64,000 nucleotides of DNA, from assembly GCA_963976625.1 (NCBI GenBank), contig CAXBLA010000003.1:109581-173580 (forward strand), written 5' to 3'. This DNA is from UBA1924 sp963976625 (GTDB taxonomy: Bacteria; Planctomycetota; Phycisphaerae; Phycisphaerales; UBA1924). The notes beneath the pieces are model-generated. The model was not told the DNA's origin and did not search any database. It saw nothing but the letters and a program-made list of their open reading frames with translations. How positions within the stretch are numbered: position 1 is the stretch's first letter; each line of letters begins with the position of its first letter. Positions 53,800 through 63,586 of this stretch are shown in pieces. The position numbers and the translations under genes were made by a program.

Positions 53800-55625
53800 T
53801 GGTCACCTCCCTGCTCGGTCGAGTCTTCTGAGGATTCTGTGTCGGTGGTTGCTTCGCCAGATTCGAGCTGGGCGATCCGGCTCTGCATCTGCTGCTTCAT
53901 GAACTTCATCGCGGTCTGGAACTGCGGGGGCACCATGCCCTCTTGGGCGGCCATCTCGTCGATCTGGGTCTGGAGGACCGCGATATCGGTTTCGGCGGCG
54001 ATCTCAGCGACGCCGGTCTCGATGCCCGGGAGGACCATGGCTTGCATGTCCTCGGGCAGTGAGTTGCGGACATCTTCGAGGGTCAGCATGGTCTCTACAT
54101 TGCCGCCCTTGCGGTAGTAGTTGCCGATGGCGCGGGCGTCGTCACGCAGGTATTCCTTGGCGACACGCATGATGTCCTCGCTGGTCACCGCGGCGATGCG
54201 CTTGGGGTGCTCGTTGAGGTACTCGTAGCCGCCGTAGCCTTCGGTGATGGCGAGCTGGAAGAAAAGCGAGGAGTTGTCCTGCAAGCCACGGAAGGTATCG
54301 GCGGCTTGCTGGTTCTTGATCTTCTGGAGCTCACGCTCCGATACAGGCTCGGTCTTGAGCCTTTCGAGCTCGGCGGACCAGGCGTCTTCGAGCTCGGCGA
54401 GGTCTGTATCGCCCTTTGGACGGGCGCTAAACGAGAAGCTGCCGGCGTAGAGCTGCGAGCGGTGCGAGGCGCTGGCGCCCGACGCGATGCCCTGCTCTTC
54501 GACGAGCGATTTGTACAGGCGGCCGGTGCGGCCGTTGAGCAGGTCGGACATCACATCAAAGACAGCTTCGTCCGGGTGCCCGAAGGGGACCGAGCGGTAG
54601 CGGACCTCGACCTGATCTTGGCAGTCGCACTCGCCGGTGAGGCGGAGCTCGCCGAGCAATGGAACCGAGTAGGTGACCAACGGGGCTGCCTTGGGTCGCT
54701 TGTTCTCGATGCGTCCGAAGTAGGACTCGACGAGCTGCTTGGCGTCTTCGACCTCGAAATCACCAACGATCACGCCGGTGAGGTTGGCGGGCTGGTAGTA
54801 GGTCTCGAAGTATTCGCTGATCTCGTCTTCGGTGTAGGCCATCAGGTCGCTCATCCAGCCGATGACCGGCCAGTTGTACGGCGAAGCAACCCAGAACATC
54901 GAATCGAACTGCTCGCTGAGTTTGCCCGTGGCGGTGGCTTCGAGGCGCTGGCGGCGTTCTTCGATCACCACGAACCGCTCGGCGTCAAGCTCGCGGTATG
55001 AAGGGTTCAAGAGGCGATCGGATTCCATCCATGACCACAGCTCGAGCTTATTGGAGGGGATGTTGATGTAGAAGACGGTGAAGTCGTTGGAGGTACCCGC
55101 GTTCATGCCCGAGCCGCCGTTGCCGGTGTAGATCGAGTCGAACTCGTTCTTGATGGTGATCTCGGCCTGCAGGTCCTGCAAGCGGGTCATCTCGGACCGC
55201 ATTTGGCGGAGTTCTTCGGTGTCGTTTGCGGGGTCCCAGGGGTTGTCGATCTCGCCGCGGTACATGCGGTCGTACTGGACATCGAGGGCGTAGGCACGCA
55301 TCTGCTCGCGGACCTCGGTGAGCTCGTCGCGGTACTGCTGGTCGAGCTTGGCGTCCGAGGTGCCGATCTGGTCGGTGCCTTTGAAGAGGAGATGCTCGAG
55401 CAGGTGGGAGACTCCCGTGATGCCTGGGCGTTCGTTGGCCGAGCCCACGGGGGCGATCCAGCCTGCGGTGATGACATTGGGTTGCTCGTCGCGGGGCATG
55501 AGCAGGAACTTCATGCCGTTATCGAGGGTGTACTCGATGGGCTGGACATTTTGGGCGAGCGCGGACGCCGACGGGATCGTCATGATCGCTGCGGCGGCGA
55601 GCGCGGTGGTGCGCGTGAGTTGCAT
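53796..55625 (-). CDS. M16 zinc peptidase (active subunit), secreted
   Basis: About 609 residues. Signal peptide (ALAAAAIMTIPSASALAQ), then the M16 catalytic domain with HLLEH at 74-78 in GITGVSHLLEHLLFKGT. A helical, acidic insert of about 60 residues (EVREQMRAYALDVQYDRMYRG ...) follows before the GSGMNAGTSNDFTVFYIN strand. The second M16 domain includes NLTGVIVGDFEVEDAKQLVESYFG. The C-terminal 70 residues are Gln/Glu/Ser-rich. Probably a heterodimer with the inactive partner downstream. ATG 55625 has GAGGAGA upstream; the longer frame from 55664 adds a non-signal-like extension. Likely degrades peptides outside the cytoplasm. Confidence 0.9.
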   Translation of the reverse strand: MQLTRTTALAAAAIMTIPSASALAQNVQPIEYTLDNGMKFLLMPRDEQPNVITAGWIAPVGSANERPGITGVSHLLEHLLFKGTDQIGTSDAKLDQQYRDELTEVREQMRAYALDVQYDRMYRGEIDNPWDPANDTEELRQMRSEMTRLQDLQAEITIKNEFDSIYTGNGGSGMNAGTSNDFTVFYINIPSNKLELWSWMESDRLLNPSYRELDAERFVVIEERRQRLEATATGKLSEQFDSMFWVASPYNWPVIGWMSDLMAYTEDEISEYFETYYQPANLTGVIVGDFEVEDAKQLVESYFGRIENKRPKAAPLVTYSVPLLGELRLTGECDCQDQVEVRYRSVPFGHPDEAVFDVMSDLLNGRTGRLYKSLVEEQGIASGASASHRSQLYAGSFSFSARPKGDTDLAELEDAWSAELERLKTEPVSERELQKIKNQQAADTFRGLQDNSSLFFQLAITEGYGGYEYLNEHPKRIAAVTSEDIMRVAKEYLRDDARAIGNYYRKGGNVETMLTLEDVRNSLPEDMQAMVLPGIETGVAEIAAETDIAVLQTQIDEMAAQEGMVPPQFQTAMKFMKQQMQSRIAQLESGEATTDTESSEDSTEQGGDQ

Positions 55626-55764
55626 TCTGTCTCCTCGGAAACCATCTTCATAGGCCTTGCACACTGCAAGGGGGCTTAATAATACCGAGCCGGGGAATCG
55701 AGGATGCGTATTTATCGGTCTCTTTTGAGGAACGAAGGCCTGTTTCTCAATCTCAATCTCAGTC

Positions 55765-56742
55765 TCAATCGGGTTTCCCGAGCTCTGCGATCATGCAGCG
55801 GACGCTCCCGCCGGCGACGAACTCGATGGTCGGGATCGGGCTGTGGACAATGGATCCGAGGCTTTCGATCTGGGCCCGCTGCTCATCACTGAAGTGCTCG
55901 TAGGCGGTCTGGGACATCGCGAAGACGGGGTTGCCGGCTTTGGATTGGAGTTCGAGGATGTTGCCGCAGAAGTTGGCGACTTGGTCGAGGGTGATGGGCA
56001 TCACGGCTCGTCCGGAGGCATTGAGCTTGGCTTCGACGAGTTCGTACTCGTCGGGGTCGGTGATGGACTCCAGACAGACCACGGCTAGGCTCGTTCCGAT
56101 GCTCATGACGACATTGGTGTGGTAGACCGGGTTGCCCTCACGATCGGCGCTGTGGAAGCGGACGGTGTGGTAGCCGGTCTCGTCTTCCCAGATATCGAGG
56201 GCGTTTTCGGTGGTGCGCCCGCTCATGCAGGCGTAAGCGGTGTTGTTGACGCGATCGAGGACCAATGAGCCGGTGCCTTCGAGGATATCCCCATCGTCTT
56301 CGAGCCCGCTGAGATCGAGATGGTCGGGGGTGGTGTGGGTGTACTTGGCGACGATATCGAGGATGTCGTCGCGGCGTTCTTTTCGCCGGGCCTTGGCGAG
56401 CATGGGGTAGGTGATGATTTGAGCGTTTGGCACTGGATCTGAATCAGGCTCCGATTCGGGCTCGTTCGATTCGATTGGCTGATGGAACGAGATCCAGTTG
56501 TTGGGGAAGACGGAGTCCGGGAGCCCGAAGCTGTCCTCAACGACGAGCACATGGACGCCGGCCTGCTCTAATGCAGCAGCCAAAGCGTCGAACTCGGCGG
56601 CCGCACGCTCTTGGACGAGTTGGGCGGTCTCGGTGGGTGCGTTCATAAAGGTATTGGTTTCGGCGGCTTGGTCGTCGCGGGCGAAGGCGGTGGGACGAAT
56701 CATCAAGACTCGGGAGCTCGATTGTGTGCGTTCTTTGCTCAT
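55765..56742 (-). CDS. Amidinotransferase/arginine-deiminase-related hydrolase (CtlX-like)
   Basis: About 325 residues of the guanidine-group-modifying (pentein) superfamily. Visible motifs are the N-terminal VLMIRPTAF with NTFMN, the DSVFPNNWISFH loop with the conserved PNNW, GTGSLVLDRVNNTAYACMS (usual in this family) and FCGNILELQ near the C-terminus. This matches CtlX-type proteins, which have been linked to citrulline use. The frame is open upstream to 56868, but ATG 56742 (MSKERTQ) fits the family. It is divergent from hutH; the 86-bp gap should carry both promoters. Role in arginine or citrulline breakdown is inferred from the family. Confidence 0.82.
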   Translation of the reverse strand: MSKERTQSSSRVLMIRPTAFARDDQAAETNTFMNAPTETAQLVQERAAAEFDALAAALEQAGVHVLVVEDSFGLPDSVFPNNWISFHQPIESNEPESEPDSDPVPNAQIITYPMLAKARRKERRDDILDIVAKYTHTTPDHLDLSGLEDDGDILEGTGSLVLDRVNNTAYACMSGRTTENALDIWEDETGYHTVRFHSADREGNPVYHTNVVMSIGTSLAVVCLESITDPDEYELVEAKLNASGRAVMPITLDQVANFCGNILELQSKAGNPVFAMSQTAYEHFSDEQRAQIESLGSIVHSPIPTIEFVAGGSVRCMIAELGKPD

Positions 56743-56828
56743 GGTTCTATGATATACATACATATCCACGCTGAGCCTGACTCGGTGTGCCACCATTGAT
56801 TTCAGACCATTTGATCGAGATTGAACCC

Positions 56829-58364
56829 ATGCCCACCACCACGCTTTCGCTCCAACCCTCCGGCTCACTGACCCCCGATCAGGTCGAATCGGTCGCCCGG
56901 CGCGGGGTGCGCGTCGAGCTGCACCCCGATGCGGTTCAGGGGATCATCAAAAGCCGGACCCGGCTTGAGGCCACGCTCGATGACGGGCTCCCCCACTATG
57001 GAATTAACACCGGGTTTGGGTCGCTGGCCCGCCAGAAGATCGAACCCGAGGATCTGGCGGCTTTGCAGGTGAACCTGATCCGATCGCACGCCGCGGGTGT
57101 GGGCGATGCGTTGGAAGTCGATGCTGTGCGGGCGATGATGGTCGTGCTGGCGGCTTCGCTGAGCCGAGGGTACTCCGGGGTGCGGACGGTCGTCGTCGAG
57201 CAGATCCTGAATCTGCTGAATCACGGGATCACGCCGGTGGTCCCTGAGTCGGGCTCGGTGGGTGCGTCGGGTGATCTGGCGCCGCTGTCGCATGTGGCGT
57301 TGGTGCTGATGGGCGAGGGGGAGGCGTTTGTCGATGGGCTCAAGATTTCTGGCGAGTTGGCATTGAAGGGGGCCGGGATCGAGCCGATCCAGCTGCAGGC
57401 CAAAGAGGGGCTGGCGCTGATTAATGGCACGCATCTGATGGCAGGTCGGTTCTCGCTGATCGCCCATGACCTCGAACAAGTGATCGATGCGGCTCTGGTC
57501 GCCAACGCGATGTCGATCGATGCGGCTCGGGCGTCGCATGGGTACCTCGACGAGCGGGTGTACGGCGCACGCAACCAGCCCGGGGCGGCGGCCGTGAGTT
57601 CTAAGCTGCGGGCGTTGCTCAAGGGGAGCACGATCGTGGAATCGCACGCCGAGAATGACCCGCGGGTGCAGGATCCGTATTCGTTCCGCTGTTCGCCTTT
57701 GGTGTTGGGGGCGGTGCTGGATTCTGTGGGGCCTTGCATAGCGGGTCTGGAGCATGAGCTGGGCGCGGTGACGGATAATCCGCTGATCTTCCCCACGGAC
57801 AACGAGACGCCGGACATTGTGTCGGCGGGGTGTTTCCATGGGATGCCCGTGGCGCTGCCGCTCGATACGCTAGCGATCGGGATTGCGCATATCGCGGGGA
57901 TCGCCGAGCGTCGGATGTACCATATATTGTCTGTGTTTGACCCACAATCGGAGCTGCGAGCGTTTATGAGCCCCAAGCCGGGCGTGATGTCTGGTTTTAT
58001 GATCGTTCAATATTCGGCGGCTGCGATATGTAACGAGCTGATCGGATTGGCGAACCCGGCATCGGTGGCGAATCTGTCGACCTGCGCGGGGATGGAAGAT
58101 TACAACTCGTTCGGACCTCGCAGCGCGGCCAAGGCGAGCCGAGCGGTCGAGTTGGCACGCTCGGTGATCGCGGCGGAGCTTTTGTGCTCGGCCGAGGGGG
58201 TCGAGGCGCACCGACCCTTCCGTTCGGGCGATTTGATTGAGCGGGCGATCGAGACAATCCGGACGGTGGTCGAGCCGTTGACGCAGGATCGCTCGCCATC
58301 GCCGGATATCAAAGCGATCGAGGAGTTGATCAAGCTCGATGCGTTCAAGTTTGACAACGAGTGA
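56829..58364 (+). CDS. hutH: Histidine ammonia-lyase HutH
   Basis: First enzyme of histidine degradation: histidine to urocanate and ammonia. About 511 residues. The Ala-Ser-Gly triad that forms the MIO cofactor is at 146-148 in GSVGASGDLAPLSH. YGINTGFG (about 57-64), the LINGTHLM helix start and QDPYSFRC (RVQDPYSFR) are typical active-site segments. The start at ATG 56829 (MPTTTLSL) gives the normal family length; GTG 56787 would add 14 residues of doubtful coding. It is first in the operon hutH-hutU-hutG-hutI. No HutC-type regulator lies in the window. Confidence 0.97.
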   Translation: MPTTTLSLQPSGSLTPDQVESVARRGVRVELHPDAVQGIIKSRTRLEATLDDGLPHYGINTGFGSLARQKIEPEDLAALQVNLIRSHAAGVGDALEVDAVRAMMVVLAASLSRGYSGVRTVVVEQILNLLNHGITPVVPESGSVGASGDLAPLSHVALVLMGEGEAFVDGLKISGELALKGAGIEPIQLQAKEGLALINGTHLMAGRFSLIAHDLEQVIDAALVANAMSIDAARASHGYLDERVYGARNQPGAAAVSSKLRALLKGSTIVESHAENDPRVQDPYSFRCSPLVLGAVLDSVGPCIAGLEHELGAVTDNPLIFPTDNETPDIVSAGCFHGMPVALPLDTLAIGIAHIAGIAERRMYHILSVFDPQSELRAFMSPKPGVMSGFMIVQYSAAAICNELIGLANPASVANLSTCAGMEDYNSFGPRSAAKASRAVELARSVIAAELLCSAEGVEAHRPFRSGDLIERAIETIRTVVEPLTQDRSPSPDIKAIEELIKLDAFKFDNE

Positions 58365-58428
58365 CCAGGCGCGAATCGCACCTAAGATATGTGTACATCG
58401 AAGAGACAACCATACCTGAGAACACGAC

Positions 58429-60192
58429 ATGAGCACAGAATCAACGACCCAAGCCAACCCGTACATCCCCGCACCACAGAACCGGGAGATCCGTGCCCCG
58501 CGCGGGACGAATATGACCTGCAAGACATGGCAGGCCGAGGCGGCGATGCGGATGCTGATGAACAACCTCGATCCCGAAGTCGCCGAGCATCCAGAATCGC
58601 TGATTGTCTACGGCGGTCGCGGGCAAGCGGCCCGGTCATGGGCGGCGTACGACTCGATCATCGAGACGCTGCAGCGGCTCGAACCCGATCAGACCTTGCT
58701 GGTGCAGTCCGGCAAGCCCGTTGGCGTGGTGCAGACGCACACGGATGCGCCCAGGGTGATGATCGCCAACTCGAACCTGGTGCCCCACTGGGGGACGCAG
58801 GAGCACTTTGATGAGTTGTCGCTCAAGGGTTTGATGATGTACGGTCAGATGACGGCTGGCTCGTGGATCTATATCGGGACGCAGGGGATCTTGCAGGGGA
58901 CCTACGAGACTTACGCCGAGTGCGCCAAGCAGCACTTCGGCGGGACGCTGGCGGGGACGCTCAATGTCACTGGCGGTTGCGGCGGGATGGGCGGGGCGCA
59001 GCCCTTGTCGATCACCCTCAATGGGGGGACTTGCCTGATCGCCGATGTCGATCAGTCACGCCTCGATCGTCGGCTTGCAGATAACTACCTCCATGAGATT
59101 GTCGAGGACCTCGACGCGGCCATTGACCGGGCGCTGGAACTCAAGGCTCAGAAATCGGCGACCTCTGTGGGCTGGTGCGGCAACTCGGTCGAACTGCTCA
59201 GGCGCCTGATCGAGCGGGACATCACACCCAATACACTCACCGACCAGACGAGTGCGCACGATCCGCTGCAGGGCTACTGCCCGATCGAGTATACCTTTGA
59301 GGAAGCCGACACGGCACGCTCACAAGACCCGGATGCGTACCAGAAGCTGAGCCTGGCGACGATGCGGATGCATGTCGAGGCGATGGTCGAGCTGCAGCGA
59401 AAGGGCGCGGTCACCTTTGACTACGGCAACAACATCCGCCAGCGGGCGTTCGATCAGGGCTTTGGCGATGCGTTCGCGTTCCCCGGTTTTGTGCCGGCGT
59501 ATATCCGCCCGCAGTTCTGTTTGGGGCGTGGGCCGTTCCGGTGGTGTGCGCTCTCGGGCGATCCGCAGGATATCTACAAGACGGACTACGCGCTCCTCCA
59601 GCTCTTCCCCAAGGGCGACGGCGGGTACAACGATCGGTTGCACAACTGGCTCTTGAGCTGTCACAAAAAACCGGAGGCACTGCTCGCGGGGGACTTTGCC
59701 AACTGCGAACCGAGCTTTGCGTTCCAAGGGTTGCCGTGCCGGATCTGTTGGTTTGGGCTCGGCGAGCGGGACAAGGCGGGGCTGCTGTTTAATCGGATGG
59801 TGCAGGCCGGCGAGGTGTCCGCCCCGATCGTGATCGGGCGGGATCATCTGGATTGTGGCTCGGTGGCATCGCCCAACCGCGAGACCGAATCGATGAAGGA
59901 CGGGACGGACGCGGTGTCGGACTGGCCATTGCTCAACTTCGCGGTGAACATCGCATCGGGCGCGAGCTGGGTGAGCTTCCATCACGGCGGCGGCGTGGGG
60001 ATTGGTTTCTCTCAGCACGCCGGGCAGGTGATCGTGGCCGACGGCACGCCCGAGGCGGCCCAGCGTTTGGCGCGGGTACTCAAGAACGATCCGATGATGG
60101 GCATCTTCCGCCACAGCGATGCGGGCTACGACGAGGCCACGCAGTGCGGGATCGAGCAGGGCGTGGATATCCCGATGAACCAATCGAGTTAA
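58429..60192 (+). CDS. hutU: Urocanate hydratase HutU
   Basis: Second step of histidine degradation: urocanate to imidazolonepropionate, with tightly bound NAD+. 587 residues, slightly longer than the usual 555-565 because of an N-terminal extension. Conserved text includes IRAPRGT, YGGRGQAARSW, the NAD-binding GGCGGMGGAQPLS loop, WIYIGTQGILQGTYET and the C-terminal SFHHGGGVGIGFSQHAGQ. Lies 64 bp after hutH and 11 bp before hutG. Confidence 0.97.
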   Translation: MSTESTTQANPYIPAPQNREIRAPRGTNMTCKTWQAEAAMRMLMNNLDPEVAEHPESLIVYGGRGQAARSWAAYDSIIETLQRLEPDQTLLVQSGKPVGVVQTHTDAPRVMIANSNLVPHWGTQEHFDELSLKGLMMYGQMTAGSWIYIGTQGILQGTYETYAECAKQHFGGTLAGTLNVTGGCGGMGGAQPLSITLNGGTCLIADVDQSRLDRRLADNYLHEIVEDLDAAIDRALELKAQKSATSVGWCGNSVELLRRLIERDITPNTLTDQTSAHDPLQGYCPIEYTFEEADTARSQDPDAYQKLSLATMRMHVEAMVELQRKGAVTFDYGNNIRQRAFDQGFGDAFAFPGFVPAYIRPQFCLGRGPFRWCALSGDPQDIYKTDYALLQLFPKGDGGYNDRLHNWLLSCHKKPEALLAGDFANCEPSFAFQGLPCRICWFGLGERDKAGLLFNRMVQAGEVSAPIVIGRDHLDCGSVASPNRETESMKDGTDAVSDWPLLNFAVNIASGASWVSFHHGGGVGIGFSQHAGQVIVADGTPEAAQRLARVLKNDPMMGIFRHSDAGYDEATQCGIEQGVDIPMNQSS

Positions 60193-60203
60193 GAAAGCAA
60201 CGC

Positions 60204-61097
60204 ATGGACCTGCCCTATCTCAAACCGGTGTCTTGGAACAATGTCGCGGACACGAAGTTCGCGTCGATGATCCGTTCGGAGCCTGACGACTGTTCGATCG
60301 CGTTGATCGGGCTGCCCGATGACACGGGCGTGAAGCTCAACAACGGGCGTCCGGGGGCGAAGGATGGGCCTGCGGCTTTTCGCGGTGCGCTCCGTAAGTA
60401 CGGGGTTCGTGAGCCGCACGGGTGGGATTGGCCGGGGGTGTTCGATGCCGGCGATGTGGATGTGGTGCCCGGCGATCTGCACGAAACACATCGGAGAGTG
60501 AGTGCGGCGGTGAGCGCGGTGCTCGAACTCGGGATGCTGCCGGTGGGTATCGGCGGCGGGCACGATCTGACCTTTCCGTTTGTGCGGGCGGTGGCCGAGC
60601 GGTTCGGGGCACTCGATGGGATGTACTTCGATGCGCATCTCGATGTACGCGAGACCGATGGATCGGGGATGCCCTTTCGGAGGTTGCTCGAGACCGGGGC
60701 GGCACGGTCGATGCGTTTGCATGGGTTTGATCCAAACTCGAACTCGCGCGAGCATGTGCAGTGGTTTATGGACAACGGCGGCGAGATTGTTGTAGGCGGG
60801 CAGCCTGGAGATCCTTGGGATACCGATGCGGGCTTTGTGTCGCTGGATATGGATGTGATTGATCAAGCGCACGCGCCGGGCGTAAGCGCCCACAACGCCT
60901 GCGGGTGGAGCAGCACGCTCGCCGAGGCGTGGGTGCTGGCGAGTGGTCGGCACCCTGGAGTGCGGTGCTTTGACATCATGGAGCTGTGCCCCGAGCACGA
61001 TCGCGACGATCGCACGGCCCGGCTGGCGGCTCGCATGTTCCTCGCGTTTGTGCGTGGGTACGCTGAGCGGACGCACAACGAGGAAGACCCAACATGA
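60204..61097 (+). CDS. hutG: Formimidoylglutamase HutG (arginase family)
   Basis: Hydrolyses N-formimidoyl-glutamate to glutamate and formamide at a di-manganese centre, the HutG route. 297 residues. Metal ligands: His120 in IGGGHD, Asp143-His145-Asp147 in FDAHLDVRE, and Asp215-Asp217 in SLDMDVID. The short spacing and DVRETDGSGMPF loop match formimidoylglutamase rather than arginase or agmatinase. ATG 60204 is chosen; the frame is open far upstream inside hutU. The 3' end overlaps hutI by 4 bp. Confidence 0.93.
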   Translation: MDLPYLKPVSWNNVADTKFASMIRSEPDDCSIALIGLPDDTGVKLNNGRPGAKDGPAAFRGALRKYGVREPHGWDWPGVFDAGDVDVVPGDLHETHRRVSAAVSAVLELGMLPVGIGGGHDLTFPFVRAVAERFGALDGMYFDAHLDVRETDGSGMPFRRLLETGAARSMRLHGFDPNSNSREHVQWFMDNGGEIVVGGQPGDPWDTDAGFVSLDMDVIDQAHAPGVSAHNACGWSSTLAEAWVLASGRHPGVRCFDIMELCPEHDRDDRTARLAARMFLAFVRGYAERTHNEEDPT

Positions 61098-62308
61098 CTC
61101 CACCGATTACGATCACCAATGCACGGATCTTGACACTTGCGGGGGGCGATGCGCCGCGGCGCGGGGAGGCGATGCGCGAGCTTTCGGCCATCGAATCGGG
61201 CACGGTGCTTGTTCGCGATGGCTTGATCGAGCGGGTTGGTGAGCAGGTTGATGTGCCGAGCGATGCCTCAGTGATCGATGCGAACGGGCGGGTGCTGATG
61301 CCGTCGTTTGTGGATTGTCATACGCATGCGTGCTGGGCGGGCGAGCGCCTCGATGAGTGGGAACGCAAGCAGGCGGGGGCGAGCTATCTTGAGATTCTCA
61401 AAGCCGGCGGGGGGATCATGTCCACTGTGCGCGCGGTGCGCGAGGCTTCTGTTGAAGAACTCGCCGAGTCGCTGCTCGATCGGCTCGGGTGGATGCTCCG
61501 CGAGGGGACAACGAGCTGCGAGGTCAAATCGGGCTATGGGCTGAGCACGGCCGACGAACTCAAAATGCTCGATGCGATCGCCATGGCGGCGGGATCATGG
61601 GCGGGGCGCATCTCCCCCACCGCGTGCATCGGGCATGCGAAGGATGCCGCGGTCGAAGACTTTGTCGCACAGACCATCGAAGAAACACTACCGGCGGTGC
61701 ATGAACAGTACCCGGGGGTCACGATCGACGCGTACTGCGAGGACGGGGCGTGGAGTGTGGACGAAACCGTCCGGCTCTTCGCCGCGGCCAAGGCGCTCGG
61801 GCATCCGCTACGGATCCATGCAGATCAGTTCAATGCGTTGGGCATGGTTGAGGCGGCCATTGAGCTCGGGGCGCTGAGTGTGGATCATCTTGAAGCGACG
61901 GGCAGCGAATCGCTTGCACGATTGGCTAAGTCGGCGACCATGGGCGTGATGCTGCCTTGTTCGGGCTTCCATGTGGATGGGCGTTATGGGGATGGCCGAT
62001 CGTTCATCGATGCGGGCGGGACATTAGCGATCGCGACGAATATCAATCCGGGGTCGGCCCCGTGTTTGTCGATGCCGATGAGCATCGCGCTGGCGACGCG
62101 GAACCTCGGCATCACCGCCAGCGAGGGCATCACGGCGGCCACCGTCAACGGGGCACGGCTGCTCGGATTCGATGATGTGGGCACGATCGAGGTTGGTAAG
62201 CGGGCGGATCTGGTCTTGCTGCGTCATCGCGACGAACGCCAGCTCGGGTACACCTTTGGCGGGTGCCCGGTTGAGCAGGTCATCTGCAATGGGCTCTTGA
62301 TTGACTGA
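61094..62308 (+). CDS. hutI: Imidazolonepropionase HutI
   Basis: Third enzyme of histidine degradation: imidazolonepropionate to formimidoylglutamate. 404 residues, amidohydrolase fold. Metal-binding His76 and His78 lie in FVDCHTHACWAGER; the family's GGGIMSTV, CEVKSGYGL, HADQFN and SVDHLEATG segments are all present. NPGSAPCLSMPM near the C-terminus is typical. ATGA overlap with hutG. It ends 5 bp before the convergent elbB stop, with no visible terminator between them. Confidence 0.97.
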   Translation: MTPPITITNARILTLAGGDAPRRGEAMRELSAIESGTVLVRDGLIERVGEQVDVPSDASVIDANGRVLMPSFVDCHTHACWAGERLDEWERKQAGASYLEILKAGGGIMSTVRAVREASVEELAESLLDRLGWMLREGTTSCEVKSGYGLSTADELKMLDAIAMAAGSWAGRISPTACIGHAKDAAVEDFVAQTIEETLPAVHEQYPGVTIDAYCEDGAWSVDETVRLFAAAKALGHPLRIHADQFNALGMVEAAIELGALSVDHLEATGSESLARLAKSATMGVMLPCSGFHVDGRYGDGRSFIDAGGTLAIATNINPGSAPCLSMPMSIALATRNLGITASEGITAATVNGARLLGFDDVGTIEVGKRADLVLLRHRDERQLGYTFGGCPVEQVICNGLLID

Positions 62309-62313
62309 TTGCT

Positions 62314-62967
62314 CTAGCCGATCCGATCAGCGATATTGTTGACCAGCGCACTGATGCCGGCGAAGACCTCGGCGGGGTTCTTGCCCTCCATATATGCAGG
62401 CGTCGAAACCACATTGAGTGTTTCATCGCAGACGATCGCATCTGCATCGGCCTGGACATGGGTTGCGCCGAGGGCTTCGAGCCCTTGGGCGGTGGCCGCA
62501 TCGTGCCCGATGGTGAGCTTGATGTCGCGATCACCAAAGACCTTGGCGCCTACGGCTGGTGCGATACAGATCAGCCCGATGGGCTTGCCGGCTTGGTTGG
62601 CTTCATTGAGCACGCGCTCGACCTGGGGATCGACGGTGCACGCGGGGCCGTCGATGGCGAAGGTGCACAGGTTCTTGGCGGCTCCGAACCCGCCGGGCAG
62701 GAAGAACGCGTCGTAGTCCGCTCCTTTTACATCTGCCAGGTCGAGGATCTCGCCGCGGGCGATGCGTGCGGATTCGGTGAGGACATTGCGGGTCTCGCCC
62801 GATGGCTGCTGGGTGCGGTGATCGATGACCGCGAAGTCCCGATTAGGGGCCATGCACTGGTACTCGATCCCGCGTTGGGCGAGGGAGATGAGTGTGGCGG
62901 CGGCTTCGTGGATCTCTGATCCGTCGAACACGCCGCACCCGCTGAGGATGACGCCGACCTTGGGCAT
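62314..62967 (-). CDS. elbB: ElbB (isoprenoid biosynthesis glyoxalase, DJ-1/PfpI-like)
   Basis: About 217 residues of the DJ-1/PfpI superfamily. Opening VGVILSGCGVFDGSEIHEA and the FLPGGFGAAKNLCTFA, GLICIAPAV elbow and TIGHDA segments are characteristic of ElbB. In E. coli the protein has glyoxalase activity and has been linked to isoprenoid synthesis; the true role is uncertain. The conserved Cys lies in the GLICIAP elbow. Convergent with hutI and followed on its upstream side by the FMN reductase gene (28-bp gap, same strand), so the two are likely co-transcribed. Confidence 0.92.
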   Translation of the reverse strand: MPKVGVILSGCGVFDGSEIHEAAATLISLAQRGIEYQCMAPNRDFAVIDHRTQQPSGETRNVLTESARIARGEILDLADVKGADYDAFFLPGGFGAAKNLCTFAIDGPACTVDPQVERVLNEANQAGKPIGLICIAPAVGAKVFGDRDIKLTIGHDAATAQGLEALGATHVQADADAIVCDETLNVVSTPAYMEGKNPAEVFAGISALVNNIADRIG

Positions 62968-62995
62968 GGGGGACTCCTTGTTACTGCTCGTTCTC

Positions 62996-63586
62996 TTACT
63001 TCGTATTCTTGAGCGCGTTGGTCATCTCGATCACCGCGAGCCCGACGCCCTTGGCCATGGTCGCGGCGCGTTCGTCGGTCATGTCGCCATTGTCATCGAA
63101 TGCCTGGTGCGCGACGCCGAGGGCGAACTCGGCGGGGACGACGACCATGTGGAGCTGGGTGAGGATCTGGCGTACATGGCGGATGCCGCGGAGCCCGCCG
63201 ATCGCGCCCGGGGACGCGGCGAGTAAGCCGGCGGTTTTGCCCTTGAAGCACGCGAGCGAGGCTTCGCCCTCGCGCGGGCGCGAGGCCCAGTCGATGGCGT
63301 TCTTGAGTGCCCCAGAGATGGAGCCGTTGTATTCTGGGGAGGCGAACAGGATCGCGTCGGCACTGATCATCCGGTCCTTGAGCTCGATCACGCTGGCAGG
63401 GAGCCCGTCGGCTTCGAGGTCTTCGGAGAACATCGGGAGATCGAGGTCGTTGAGGGATATCTCGTCGATCTCGACAGGATGCCCATTGCTCATGCTCTTG
63501 GCGACAAAGCGGGCGAGGGCGGTGTTGTACGAGCCCTTGCGGAGGCTGCCGGAGATGATTGCGACTTTGAGTGTGTTGTCTGCCAT
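62996..63586 (-). CDS. NADPH-dependent FMN reductase
   Basis: 196 residues of the flavodoxin-like NADPH:FMN/quinone reductase family. The FMN phosphate loop is GSLRKGSYNTALA (about 13-25), SPEYNGSISGALKNAIDW (about 82-99) is the signature, and GAIGGLRG binds the isoalloxazine side. Cytoplasmic; reduces FMN, quinones, azo compounds or chromate in various relatives. First gene of a pair with elbB on the minus strand. Confidence 0.93.
   Translation of the reverse strand: MADNTLKVAIISGSLRKGSYNTALARFVAKSMSNGHPVEIDEISLNDLDLPMFSEDLEADGLPASVIELKDRMISADAILFASPEYNGSISGALKNAIDWASRPREGEASLACFKGKTAGLLAASPGAIGGLRGIRHVRQILTQLHMVVVPAEFALGVAHQAFDDNGDMTDERAATMAKGVGLAVIEMTNALKNTK

Noticed and set aside
56787..56828. 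GTG start of hutH at 56787
   Set aside because: The ATG at 56829 gives the usual family length; the extra 14 residues lie in the divergent promoter gap.
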